This document shows positions 1-10,443 of a stretch of DNA of 64,000 nt, one piece after another; position 1 is the stretch's first letter, and each line of letters begins with the position of its first letter. The translations under genes and the position numbers were made by a program. The notes under the pieces are model-generated. The model saw only the letters and a program-made list of their open reading frames with translations. It made no database searches and was not told the origin of the DNA. The DNA is from Rutpela maculata (Eukaryota; Arthropoda; Insecta; Coleoptera; Cerambycidae): the NCBI GenBank assembly GCA_936432065.2, contig OW386290.2, positions 49,432,843-49,496,842 on the forward strand, read 5' to 3'.

Positions 1-605
1 ACTTGACAATGCCTAAGTGACCCGTATGAATGAATTCGAGACACTTCAATTGTAAAGTAGTGGGTATTACAATGCGTGAACCCTTTAACAGTAGATTTTC
101 ACAGAAAGAAATTTCATATCGATACTGATAGTAAGGCAAAACTTCCGTAGGTGTACTAGATGTTTCTGGCCAAGACGTTAACGAATATTTCTTTAAGATT
201 TGTAGAATGGAGCATTTACTTTGTTCCTCAATTATCTGTTTTAAAAATGCATCTTTTACTGGCACATTTTGTAAGACAGATCTAACATACCCTTCTACTT
301 CAACACCTGTTAACTCATCAACGCTGGGAATGGAATCCTTTATGGGACTTCTACTGAAGGTATCCTAAACGACCAATTGCTTTCCCGGAATGTATACCAC
401 AGTATAATTATAGCGCATTAACCTTATACGAAAACGCTGAAGTCGTGGTGTGAGATCGTCGAGATTTTTAGTCTGTAAAATTTGAACAAGAGGTTTCGAA
501 TCAGTTTCAAAAATTAAATCTTTAATTCCTGTTATGTAATCACAAAATTTTCCTGCTGCCCAAGTTATTGCAACAGTCTCTTTTTCTATTTGGACATATC
601 GACAT
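1..605 (-). pseudogene. Gypsy RNase H end and integrase N-terminus (cut by window edge)
   Basis: Read on the minus strand this encodes the end of RNase H ('LIFETDSKPLVQIL', followed by 'TPRLQRFRIRLMRYNYTVVYIPG'). The usual linker follows, then an integrase start ending in 'FIHTGHLGIVK', where the two histidines of the HHCC zinc-binding domain can be seen. A stop or frame change lies near 355-365, just after the 'YIPGKQL' block. The integrase catalytic core lies outside the window. RNase H and integrase would degrade the RNA template and insert the DNA copy; here they are fragments. Confidence 0.8.
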
Positions 606-1275
606 TCGACATTACTGAGTAAACGAGACGTGATTTGTCAGAATTTTCCTGCATAAGGCATGTTCCTATAGCATATGAACTAGAATCAGAATTTATAATA
701 ATAGTTTTATTCGGGTCGAAGTATGACAAACATGGAGGGCTTTCTAAATATTTTTTTAGAAGATTTAGAGCTTCGGTCTGAGCTGCTCCCCAGACAAACA
801 TTGAGTCTTTTTTCAAAAGGGGCTCTAAAATTTTCGCTTTGTTTTGAATGTGTTTGCCGGCATAATTTATCGTTCCTAACGGACGTAAAAGTTCGGTTTT
901 GTTTTCCGGTTGAGGAAATTCTCGGATCGCTCTGACTCTATCAGGATCTACAGAAATACCGTGCTGCGTAATAATATATCCTAGGTACTTGACTGACCTT
1001 GTACCTATAACACACTTTCCTTTATTTAATGTGATGCCTTCGTCATGCAATTTTGCAAGCACGGACTTCAATATTTCGTCATGTTTTTCAACTGTACTGG
1101 AGTGAATTAGAATATCGTCCATGTGAAAAACGGCGCCTTCCATTCCTGACAGTATTTTTGAAAATCTTACCGCAAAATATTCCGGGCTACAAGATATTCC
1201 AAAGGGTAAACGCGTAAAAAAATATCGACCATAAGAGGTGATAAAAATAGTTAATAACTGGCTTTCGGGTTTCAG
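586..1275 (-). pseudogene. Gypsy RT palm/thumb and RNase H start
   Basis: This continues the preceding block in the same frame after the TGA. It shows the 'SYGRYFFTRLPFGI' region, then the active-site motif FHMDDILIHS (the HMDD form of YxDD found in some Gypsy lineages), the 'GYIITQHGISVDPDRV' region, and the connection to RNase H with the first catalytic aspartate in INSDSSSYAIG. Near 600-620 the frame shifts, because the RNase H block 'LLSNVECRYVQIEKETVAI' is read in a different frame from the sequence before it. At least one nonsense change and one indel therefore separate the domains. The active-site aspartates are still present in RT. Confidence 0.85.
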
Positions 1276-2748
1276 TCAAATCTGAAAAAATCCACTTGTT
1301 GTGTCAAGTTTTGTAAATATGACTGAGTCCTTCAACTGGGCAAGGGTGTGTTCCACTTTAGGAAGAGGAAAATGAGCTCGTAGCACCGCTTTCTTCAGTT
1401 TTGTGTAGTCCCCGCATAACCTAACCGAGTCACCCTTAGGAACACAGACAATAGGACTCACCCATGAAGTGTGTTCTTCGACGGGTCTAATGATACCTAA
1501 TTTAAGTAAACGTTCAAGTTCGATTTTTAATTTAGGCATGAGAGCTAGCGGAACCACTCTAGGAACAGATTGAACAAACGGTGGAACATCTGATCTCATT
1601 TCAATCTTCATTTCAGTTTTGAATTCCCCGATATCATCAAAAATTCCCTTATAAGCTTGAGCAATATTTTCCAAGGTAAGTGTGCTCGTTAAGTCAGACT
1701 TTAAATTTTTATTCAAAACACAAGCCTCTTCAGGAATGCTTAGGACCTTTAATTTTATAATGGCAGGCCGACCAAGGATAGGCACCTTCAAACTTTTAAC
1801 AACATAGACAGATTCAACACAAGAATTGTTTTCAAAGGTTAAATTTAAATCAAGTTTACCCTCTACACCTAACTTAGTATTATCAGGTCCACCTATGGAC
1901 TTCTTACAAGTATAAATTTTGTTTTTATAAGCCTCAGATAACATTTCAGCCGATACCCAAGATACATCTGTGCCTGTATCCATCAAGAAAGACATATCAT
2001 ACTTATTATCTACTAAAAGTTTAGCAAACCACTGGTCTTTATAATTTTTATAAATATGTCCCAGATAGAAATCAAAATTGGGTACCTGTAGATCTTCTTT
2101 ATGATTGTTTTCTACCTCACCTTCACACTCCACGGCGTTCACTGATTTGCTGCTCTTGCAAACCGCTTGCCAGTGTCCTTTCTTGTTGCACTTCCTGCAG
2201 GTAGTATGCTTTGCTGGGCATCTGTCTCGATTCGTGCAAGTTGGAATTCCACAGTAAAAATATTTATACCTCGCAGGAGTTTTCCCCTGATTTCCTTGGT
2301 TATTTCGACTTGAACTTCCGCTTAAAGCACCAACCGCAGCCACTTCCTGACTTCTTTCTTGGCTGAGTACTCGGTTTTGCGAATGCTGCAATTCAGCTTG
2401 CCTTGTAGCCAGAATGGCATCAGCCAATGTTAGATTATTTTGCCGTTGCAATCTTTCGCTCACTTTTTCATCCAGAATACCAACGACGATTCTATCTCTT
2501 ATCAACTGGTCTTTAAGGGTTCCGTAATCGCAGTGTTCTGCCAAACTATGGAGGGCTGTGATAAAACTATCCACAGCCTCGCCTTGGACACTAGAATTGA
2601 ATTTATATCTCTCGAAAATCACATTTCTTTGTAGTACGAAATGAGCGTCTAGCTTGTCTAGTACAGTTCCGTAGGTCAGACTGTCATTTGTTAAGTTTAA
2701 TTGTACCAGTATTTCTTCTGCTTCGGCCCCCATTAAATAAACCAACAA
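1276..2748 (-). pseudogene. Gypsy gag-protease-RT (N-terminal part)
   Basis: This is an open stretch of about 490 codons. The first 150 residues are gag-like. A CCHC zinc knuckle with the spacing CX2CX4HX4C (CRKCNKKGHWQAVC) lies near residue 185. The protease active site (FLMDTGTDVSWVS) is near residue 255. Reverse transcriptase begins near residue 375 and shows the usual 'PFVQSVPR', 'SWVSPIVCVPKGD', 'RLCGDYTKLKK' and 'TKLDTTSGFFQI' blocks. The first catalytic aspartate of RT, in TKLD, is kept. The frame stops at a TGA just after FFQI, and the same frame then runs on toward the active-site DD. No initiator is assigned: upstream codons remain open for a few residues before a stop, which fits 5' truncation. 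The protein would have packaged and copied element RNA in virus-like particles. The identification as gag-pol is firm; loss of function is inferred from the breaks. Confidence 0.88.
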
Positions 2749-2827
2749 GTCAACAAAATTTAACTCTTCGGTGCTGGTTCATTAACAAAAAAATCTTTAT
2801 AATTCATGCATTTATTTTATTTGTATA

Positions 2828-2860
2828 GACGTTTCGGTTCTAGTTTACACCTTCTTCAAT
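2828..2860 (-). other. Penelope/hammerhead-like motif, degenerate
   Basis: On the minus strand a TTGAAGA block is followed by a short stem (GGT / ACC with a 10-nt loop) and then GAAACGTC. This resembles the CUGAUGA-stem II-GAAAC core of hammerhead ribozymes found at the ends of Penelope-like elements. The first block departs from consensus, so activity is unlikely. The family link is my inference. Two similar motifs occur elsewhere in the window. Confidence 0.3.
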
Positions 2861-2977
2861 GTTGCACATCTTAAAGCAGAGTTTTAAAGCGGTAAATGAT
2901 AAAACTGTATATAGATAGGGTTTCACAGTGATAAAACTCCATGTTAGTTTTGTCAAAGGCCGATCTAGTTGTTTTAC

Positions 2978-3611
2978 CAGGGACGTCTTAAGACATGGCC
3001 AAACTGGGCCATGGCCGGGGGCCTCGGCTTCGGGGCCTCGTAAATATGCCCATTTAAAGGTTATTTCTATTTTAATTTAATTACGACACACAATCCAAAA
3101 AACAAAAACAAAATATGCTTATTAAAATAATTCAAAATATAAATGCGAGGTGACAAATACATTTTTATAGAGATCATCGCAAGATTGACCTACGCCTATG
3201 GTCTACCTACGGCTATGCCTGCTGCGATTACTGCGAGCTGCGAGTGCTGCGATAAGTCCGGACGTCGGACGAATTCGACTATAAGCGCAGCGCAAAATTA
3301 AAGTTAGTAAAAAGTGAAATAAGAAATCGCATGACTCAATCACGCTTAAATAGTTTAAGTTTGATGAGTATTGAAAATGACATGTTACAGACTATTAACT
3401 TTGACGACATAATTCATGATTTCGACACCTCGAAATGTAGAAAACGACCTCTCTAGATTACTCTAGAATAAAATTATACACAATGTAGGTTACAGTTAAT
3501 AACATTAGTGATACTATATAAGCTAATTTTTTGATTACAAACAAAATTATAAAAAGGGGGCCTACATTTGCATATGTGGCCAGGGCCTCAAGAATGCTTA
3601 AGACGTCCCTG
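2978..3611. mobile_element. hAT-type MITE (634 bp) with 8-bp target duplication
   Basis: The ends are inverted copies: CAGGGACGTCTTAAG on the left and CTTAAGACGTCCCTG on the right. The flanks are TGTTTTAC and TTTTTTAC, an 8-bp target-site duplication with one mismatch. Terminal CAGGG plus an 8-bp duplication is the hAT signature. The inside is AT-rich with no transposase, so it is non-autonomous. It sits inside another repeat whose uninterrupted relative lies at 23675-23791. Confidence 0.85.
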
Positions 3612-4644
3612 TTTTTTACTACTTACTGTGACATTTGACTGGTGCAACGACCCCGTAAAATTTTTACAGGCTACCATTCTAATGAGTGAAATATTTACGG
3701 ATAAATAATGACTAAAAACTGCAAATATTCCACTATTTTCGATTGAGATAACTGGGCGTCCCAAGTTGCGAGTTTGGTGACAAGCTAACCTACAATAAGT
3801 GGCCTGTTTTCATGTTACCAATTGTGTTTCTGAACAATTACATCACATTACATCGGTATTCATTTTACCATTGTAATCAGTTTGTGACGTAACAGTTACC
3901 CAGTAAGACGCCCTGTATAGGCGTAACCCACTGCTTCATACTCATAATACTCAGATGGCATTGCAAAAATATACTTTGGAATTTTTATTATAAAACACCG
4001 CCTCTATAGTGGGTCGCTAATTCAATGTCGTTGCTCTATTTACTTAACATATTGAATAAGTTAAAAATCAACCTAAATATATAATTACCGTGACTTATTA
4101 TATTACACAAGAATTAACTTGCTGACTTAAACATAACGATAATTACTGTAATAATATATAATTTAAAATTCGAAAATGTAATTAGTTTTAATTGACCTAT
4201 AAATTTTATGTTTTGCGTGGGTAAAGGACTTACTTTTAAGATGAATAATTTGCATCAGGAAATGGCTAGAGTTATTTGTTTTCAATTCATTCACAAGTAA
4301 TAACGACATATGTAAATCAATATATCCAGAATATTTTAACTCTGTACAATTTTCTTTAGCTAGACAGAATGTATAAGTTAACGACAATTTTTGCGTTAGA
4401 AAAACTTTGAAACTTTGGAAAAACCTTTGTCCATTTGTACTTTTGTAAGTACAAGCAGTAAAGGTGAAAAAAAATTGAACCACCTTCTTATCTAATATCG
4501 ACGTTTACTTTTCGAATAAAATTTTGTTTTTTATCCTACACGTTTTTAAAAAATACTGTTGTGTGCTAAATTACTTTCTTTTTAAGATTACAGTACATAC
4601 ATTTTACTAAAATAAAGATTAGACCAACAAAAAAATGAAATTTC
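3612..4644. other. Unassigned AT-rich sequence
   Basis: The first 90 bases continue the repeat interrupted by the hAT MITE. Beyond that I recognise no gene, terminal repeat or RNA. The 106-codon open frame at 4163-4483 on the minus strand has no recognisable domain. Confidence 0.4.
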
Positions 4645-5678
4645 TGTATCAAAATAGCCCCTCGTTTGGGGTTATTATTGATACACCGCGGGGCTTTTCA
4701 GATACAGTACTGTACTGTCGTTTGTAGATAGAATTTGGATCAGCGAGGCTAGTATGATACATAAATAATGTCCTTCATCTGTCAGCTGTAAAAATTTGCT
4801 TTTTGTGGCTATAATTGTTTTTGAGATATTAGCGACTTTATATTAGCGTGTTTACTCAGTCTCCTGAATATTTTTTTATGACAAAATTCCGAAAAAACTT
4901 GTGAAAAATAAGTGATTTAAATCGAACAAAAAATTACTTTAGAACGTAAAAAATAATCTTTTTTTCAAATGGGAATAACTCCATTTCTTGAGCTATTGAC
5001 TTAGATCCAAAAAAGAGAAAATTCCAAGATAGTTCTGACCGAAGAACATTTTTGACTAGCTAGTTACCAGCTAATTAGTGAAATTACAAAGTTATGAGTT
5101 TTAGAAAATTCTAGGGCTTAACCAAGCTACTTATAGGTTTTCATAACTTTACTCGTTTTTTTCTAAATGTGACTCATTTCCATTTGAAAAAATACTCCAC
5201 AAATGTAAAACATTGCTTAATGAAAAACTTTTAATGATATGAAAATACAAAGAACAGTGCTAACAAATGCTAACTTTTCAAAAAAAGAAAACTGTATCAC
5301 AATAGCCCCTGAAAATGTATCATAATAGCTCCTAACTTTGATAGCTATTATGACACCATCAACAAAGAGTAATGTTAACAAATTATACATCAAAATACTG
5401 TTGGAAGCACCCTTGATAATTTACTGTACAAAAACATCAGAATAATAGTCATGAAACTTTTCCAGAGTAAAAGTTTTATCAAAGAAAAAAGTCTTTGGAG
5501 CACAAAATCACATGACGCAAGCTATCTTTTTTTCCGCTGAAACTTTATTTTTAATCTGTAACATGAATATGGCATCATACTATATAAGGTTTTTTTCATA
5601 TAGTTTTGTTGCAGATATACATTTTTTTTTGCTTGTATCACAGTAGCCCCATATTTTTGGGTGTATCATATTAACCCC
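4645..5678. repeat. Cluster of seven 17-bp motifs (TGTATCAnAATAGCCCC)
   Basis: The motif occurs at 4645 (+), 4668-4685 (-), 5293 (+), 5316 (+), about 5340 (-, weak), 5634 (+) and 5662 (+). The first two face each other and form a hairpin with about 17-bp arms and a 6-nt loop. The spacer DNA between copies is unrelated AT-rich sequence, so this is not a simple tandem array. I do not recognise the family. Subterminal binding repeats of a DNA transposon are one possibility. Confidence 0.6.
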
Positions 5679-5924
5679 GGTTGACCCTACATTTGGCACG
5701 TCTAAATAACAATATTTATTTAAGTAATTCACACAAATTAAAATAAACAATTTGTCTGTCTCGTTATAACAATAAAACTTAAAATAAAATACACAAATAA
5801 CACAAAAATACACATTAATAAAATAACTTATAAATATGTATAAATACAACAAACCCCTTATAAAAACTCTGTCCATACAAATGCAATATAATAGGTTAAA
5901 AAAAATATAACAAATTTTATCCAT

Positions 5925-6114
5925 TTAGAAATTCGTCAACACTATAAAATGCATTTGCTGTTAATAATTTTCTTGTTTCTTTTTTAAATGAAGAGAAGTT
6001 CAATTCTCTCATAGTTTTAGGAACATTGTTAAATAAAATAATACAATTATAGTGCAGTGAGTTTTGGAATGTCGCTGTTTTATGAACTGGGATCACCAAC
6101 AGATCTTTAGGTAT
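5925..6114 (-). pseudogene. LINE C-terminal tail
   Basis: The residues 'PVHKTATFQNSLHYNCIILF', then 'NNVPKTMRELNFSSFKKE' and 'AFYSVDEFLNG' before the stop, match the end of the CR1/Jockey-like RT protein. A homologous tail is seen at 23792-23930 ('NALPLEIKLLSLTSFKSR', 'AFYSTEEFLNS'). The function of this tail is not well defined; it lies C-terminal to the RT thumb. The open frame continues upstream into the hAT MITE, and those residues are not LINE. Confidence 0.8.
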
Positions 6115-6122
6115 TGTATTAT

Positions 6123-6592
6123 CAGTGACGGATCCAGAGAGGGGCGCTGGGGGCCATCGCCCCTCCCCCCGGACCTTTGGAGGACTACCCGTCACCACAC
6201 GTAAATAATAATTAATAACACCGGTTTACAAAAAAAGGTCTTGTCCTAAGGTTCTAATCTAACTTTTCTGAAAAATTTTGAGCCGCTGAAGCCAATTTTG
6301 GACAAAAAAATTTCTATCGCGTCTATTTTTCATTCTCTAAAAAGAACAAAAAAAGACATTGTCCTAAAGGTTACATCTAATTTTTCTGAAGTATTTTGAC
6401 GCGCTGAAGCTGATTTTGGACAAAAAAAAAATTCCCTCTACCACCCCCTTTATCCCCTAAAAAACTGACAATGATAGGAAAAAAATGTTTATATTTTTGT
6501 TTTGTACGTATTGAATAAAGGTTATTTCTACAAATTTTACTTATTGTTAATTAACGCCCCTCCCCCGGAAGCCTACTCTGGATCCGCCACTG
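6123..6592. mobile_element. hAT-type MITE (470 bp) with perfect TSD
   Basis: The left end CAGTGACGGATCCAGA and right end TCTGGATCCGCCACTG are inverted copies with one mismatch. The flanks are both TGTATTAT (6115-6122 and 6593-6600), a perfect 8-bp duplication. Just inside the ends are further C/G-rich inverted blocks around CGCCCCTCCCCC. There is no transposase. The perfect duplication points to a fairly recent insertion, into or beside the LINE tail. Confidence 0.9.
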
Positions 6593-6604
6593 TGTATTAT
6601 ATAA

Positions 6605-6810
6605 ATGACTAGCTGATGCCCACGACTTCGTTCGCCTGAAATTTCAACCCCCCTTTTTTACCCTCTTGAGGGTCGAATTTCGAAAAATCCCTTCTTAGTG
6701 GTTGCCTACGTCATTCGAGGAACCTCTATGGAAAATTTGAAGTTTCTAGACCCAGCGGTTTGAGCTGTGCGTTGATAGATCAGTAAGTCAGTCAGGGTAT
6801 TCTTTTATAT
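6605..6810 (+). repeat. RTE-like LINE 3' tail
   Basis: The segment runs from 'agctgatgcccacgacttcg' to 'gttgatagatcagtaagtca' and ends in an AT-rich (TA)n tract. This wording (a GATGCC...CGACTTCG start, 'CCAGCGGTTTGAGCTGTGCG', then short CAGT repeats) is common in 3' ends of RTE-type LINEs and dependent SINEs of insects. Only the non-coding tail is present. The exact family is uncertain. Confidence 0.55.
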
Positions 6811-6816
6811 ATATAT

Positions 6817-7166
6817 ACAGGGTGTAACGCAACTTACCCGAAAAATTTTAACCATACATGCACCTTTAAATAAGAAGCCGACATCTTAAAAAAAATTTAA
6901 TAAAAGTCCAACACAGAAAAAGATACACATTGTTAAAGTTACAAATTAATGGAAATGTTAAAAATAACTTTTTTATTATTTTTTTATTTTTTTTATACAA
7001 CAGTATTAATTAAGTAGTTCAATAAATTACCATTTTCATCAATTGTAACTTTAACAATGTGTATCTTTTTCTGTGTTGGACTTTTATTAAATTTTTTTTT
7101 AAGAAGTCGACTTCTTATTTAAAGGTATGGTTAAAATTTTTCGGGTAAGTTGCGTTACATCCTGTA
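6817..7166. mobile_element. Foldback Tc1/mariner-type MITE (350 bp)
   Basis: The ends are ACAGGGTGTAACGCAACTTA and its inverse TAAGTTGCGTTACATCCTGT, flanked by TA. The two arms stay complementary for about 140 bp each, with a short AT-rich centre near 6980-7010, so the whole element can fold on itself. There is no coding capacity. A TA target plus a terminal ACAGGGTG is common in mariner-derived MITEs. Confidence 0.82.
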
Positions 7167-7189
7167 TAGATTATCTCCGGAAGTGGAGA

Positions 7190-8094
7190 AGGTGTACAAA
7201 TTAATTTTTGCAAATACTAGACAGTTGTAGATATAGATTTTAGGAACTGTAAATATGTTATATTTTTTAAATAATTCCTTACAACTGGATCTGTTTTTAG
7301 GTTAGAATTTAGTCAGTAATCTTTTCTGGGAAAAAAATACTTGTTGCATATGACTTGAAGGACCCGCCCCAGGCTAATATATTCAATGATAAATGTAAAT
7401 ATGCTAAAGCATAATACACACTTAAGACACCCGTCGTATCCTTTAGCTGTAAAACAGCGAAGTAGGCTTTATTAAGCAATTTACAAATGTGCTCTATATG
7501 CAGTTTCCATGTTAATCTGCTGTCTATGTAGGTGCCTAGGAATTTTGTTGATTCGATAAATTTTATGTCATCACTAGAGGTTAATGCCCTTCTAAAATTA
7601 AAATTTATAAAAATGAATGTAATTGAATGTAATTTGGCAAATCGTTAATGTAAATCAAAAATAATAGAGGGCCTAATATTGAGCCTTGGGGGACCCCTAG
7701 GGTTACATCATGGATATTCGATTGAAATGCATTACACTTCACTACTAATTTACGAGTTTGTGGCAGTTAATGCAACTTAGAAGGCATCCTCGTATACCAA
7801 TAACTTCTAATTTTTTGGACAGTGTATGTATGTTCACAGAATCGAAAGCTCTCGGCAAATCGAAAAACAGCGACACAACATATTTTCCCTCATCTAATTC
7901 TTTATAAATATATTTAAAGAAATATGCCGTTTCAGTTGATTTTCTTGGTCTGAATCCAGTATTTTATTTTGTTCGATAAATGACATGATATCGTCGTAAA
8001 TAATTTTTTCTAATAGTTTCGAGAATACACTTAAAAAAGAAAATTTTCTGATAATTTTCAATATTATTTTTACAGCCCTTTTTAAAAATGGAGA
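7190..8094 (-). pseudogene. LINE reverse transcriptase palm and thumb, decayed
   Basis: Fragments in three frames encode RT blocks: 'YVVSLFFDLPRAFDSVN' (the first catalytic aspartate), 'VTLGVPQGSILGPLLFLIYI' followed by NDLP, then 'FLGTYIDSRLTWKLHIEHIC' and 'YNIFTVPKIYIYNCLVFAK'. The active-site YADD block is missing between NDLP and FLGTY, so an internal deletion has removed it. Multiple indels separate the rest. The order matches a CR1/Jockey-like LINE ORF2. Confidence 0.78.
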
Positions 8095-8312
8095 TTATGC
8101 GATTTTTAGAAAATCAGGAAATTCTCCGCTAACTAGTGACATATTTATGAGGTACGAAAGTGATAGTAGTATATTGTCAGATATATTTTTTATTATGTGT
8201 ACAGTAAGGCCGTCCATACCAGGTGATTTCTTATTTTTGAGGTTACGTATGACGTTTGGTAGTTCTTTTTCGGTAACAGGATAAAAAAATATTGAATTGG
8301 GGATATATTTCG
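8095..8312 (-). pseudogene. LINE reverse transcriptase, fingers region
   Basis: The residues 'FYPVTEKELPNVIRNLKNKK', SPGMDGLTVHIIKNI and then 'LINMSLVSGEFPDFLKIA' are the fingers region of a CR1/Jockey-like RT. The open frame also includes about 25 N-terminal residues that are antisense to a mariner relic and are not LINE. A stop (near 8095) follows FLKIA, where the family normally continues into the 'V.P.FKKG' block. That block is found just after it in another frame. Confidence 0.78.
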
Positions 8313-8332
8313 ATACTGTACACAGTAGAGAC

Positions 8333-8766
8333 AAATTATATCCAAAATCACTTCCACGACAGGTGGATTGGCCGCTATGGACCAAGGGCATGGCCAGCCC
8401 ATTCGCCAGTTTTAACCCCGTTGGATTACTTCTTATGCGGTATTTAAAGCAAAAAGTGTACGCAAACGATTTCGAAGACGACGTAGATTTATTAAAGCTG
8501 TTGCAACCAAAAATGAAGGTGTGATCCCATCTGTCTATGAAGAATTTGGAAAAAGATTAGAAAAGTATGTACTAGTAGGAGATCTATATGTGGAATAGTT
8601 TTCAACTTAGCCGAATAATAATTTTTTTTTTTTGAAAATTGTTATTTCCTTATTTCACAATTGAAAAAAAACTTTGATCAATAAAATTTTCAATAAAAAT
8701 GTAAAAAAAGGTAGTTTGCTTAAAGTCGGTTTCATATTTTCTAATTTTTAGAATACCCTGTATAAT
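8333..8766 (+). pseudogene. Mariner-type transposase C-terminus with right terminal repeat
   Basis: In three frames the sequence encodes 'DRWIGRYGPRAWPA', 'SPVLTPLDYFLCG', 'YLKQKVYANDFEDD', and finally 'GVIPSVYEEFGKRLEKYV' ending at a TAG at 8596-8598. The TPLDYFL block carries the last catalytic acidic residue of the DDE/D domain. Two indels lie between these blocks. About 165 bp downstream is 'ataccctgta' followed by TA, a typical mariner-like inverted terminus. The transposase would cut and paste the element at TA sites. The 5' half is absent, lost at the junction with the LINE. Confidence 0.75.
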
Positions 8767-10443
8767 TTATCTTTAGTTTGACAACTGTTATGACTTTCTA
8801 AGCCAAGCAAATTTTCTATAAACAACGAGTGAGTTTTTAAAAACGTGCCTACAAATGCAACAGACTTCCTGTTTTTCGTAGTATTTACAGTGTTATAAAA
8901 TCAGACAAACTTTGTTTTGAGTTATCACATGAATTTTCTCTAGATAAAGGCCAAATTAATTAACTATGCAAAACAACTTGTTGATATTACCGCTAAATTA
9001 GGAGCGTCGGACGCAATTTAATATTCTGGCATGTTGTTCTTGGCACACATAAGCCTAGTGATCATAAGGGCATTGCATTAGCATTTTCAAAGTAATATTT
9101 GCAATATGTGACGAGGGTTACTGTGGAGTAAAACTGGGTTATTTCAGCCCCTAGGTCGCTACCGGTTCTACGATGTTGATGTAATCAATCTCCTTCATAT
9201 TGCAAGCAACGAAAATTATAGGATATACTTTCATAACAAATTGCACTTCAGCTTTTATTATCGCTGAATAGAAATTAAAGGGTGTTTTTAATAGTTTCAT
9301 ATTTGCGTAATTTGTTTTCTTATTATTATTTGCCCTAATGAAACAAAACAAAGTTAATTATTGGATATACCATATCATCTCTATTTGTCCACATATATTT
9401 GTTCTGTAAAATGTTACACATTTAAACACGAGCAATTATTTTTAATCAAATATCGACAAGATGATTCTAATGCTTTTACTAAGACAGTTTTATCTCCTTC
9501 GCATATTGAGGGGAATTATTGTAATCGTGGGAAAATCACTCTTCGACTTTTCTTTAAAATTTCAGATTATGTAGAGGAGGGTTACAAACCGGAGGTCCAG
9601 TAAGTAGAATCACATGCAAACTTTGATTTTAATTTTAGTAGAATCGGTAGATTTCCCGATCTATTTGACTCTAATGATCTTTCAGCAAGAAGGTCAATAA
9701 TAGTAGTAATCTTTATTCTTCAACCAAATTACACACAAACATTTAACAGTAAAACATTTAACATTTAAAAGTTAGCATATAATGTTTACATGTATTTAGA
9801 ATGTATTTAATTAAAATAAGTCAATAATTAAGCCAAAATCATCAGAATCTTGAGTTTAACATTATTGCACAGAGGATCAGGTTTTGAAATGAAACCAAAA
9901 TTTCTTTTTTTTTGTGACAATTCGGTTACACGCGTTCTCTTTTATCATGTTATCAAGTTAGTTCAGCTTAATCGCACGGAGTGGGGGAGGAATTCGCATT
10001 TAAAATTCGCAAGAACACGTTTTTCCACGATAACTTCGTTATTTATTATTGACTTGGCGAAAAAAAAAAAAAAATAAATCAAAAGCTGAAGATCTCACAG
10101 AAGCGCATAATCTGGTTAAATAAATAATTTTTTCAAATCAGATGGTAACTTTTTCGCGATTTTTTTTTTTTTTGAAAATACGGGTTTCTTTGCTGTAACA
10201 CTAATATATAAAAAAGTAATTCCTTAATTTTTGTGGGTCAATTAGGGGAGGGGGAGGTAGTGAATAAAACTTTTTTCCCTGTCTTGCGATTTTGAAAAAC
10301 CAAAATGGAATTGGTTCACTAGTATAAATTTGGAAAAAGATTTATATTGCCGAATATAAAGGTCCGAAGTCTCTATCCCTTTTCCTTAACCATTTATTCC
10401 CGCAATCGCATTATGGCCCCTCCCTGCCTTCCTATTGCTTGGA
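8767..10443. other. Unassigned AT-rich sequence
   Basis: No domain, terminal repeat or RNA gene is recognisable. Several open frames of 60-80 codons lie here (for example 9361-9603 on the plus strand). They show no motif and look like chance frames in low-complexity AT-rich DNA. Confidence 0.4.

Larger units (their letters stand above)
1..2785 (-). mobile_element. Ty3/Gypsy-type LTR retrotransposon, decayed and incomplete
   Basis: On the minus strand the order is a gag tail, a CCHC zinc knuckle, an aspartic protease, reverse transcriptase, RNase H, and then the beginning of integrase. This order, with integrase last, is the Ty3/Gypsy order. No LTR, primer-binding site or gag start is visible at the right-hand end. 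The reading frame is closed by a TGA near 2778, so the element looks 5'-truncated there. The left-hand end is cut by the window inside the integrase zinc-binding region. There are several stops and frameshifts, so this is a dead copy. Confidence 0.88.
5925..8312 (-). mobile_element. CR1/Jockey-like LINE, split by three nested insertions
   Basis: On the minus strand the pieces run in correct protein order: RT fingers (8312-8095), RT palm and thumb (about 8090-7190), then the C-terminal tail (6114-5925). Between the last two pieces lie a foldback MITE, an RTE-like 3' tail and a hAT MITE. The consensus of this LINE type runs from a '..TVPKIYIYNCLVF' block into 'DLLVIPVHKTATFQNSL', and that is exactly where the insertions interrupt it. 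The copy is 5'-truncated next to a mariner relic and carries many frameshifts. It resembles the LINEs at 21.2-23.9 kb and 51.7-58.7 kb. Confidence 0.8.

Noticed and set aside
6817..7166. A microRNA precursor
   Set aside because: The hairpin is 350 bp, much longer than a miRNA precursor, and has TA flanks and mariner-like ends. It is a MITE.
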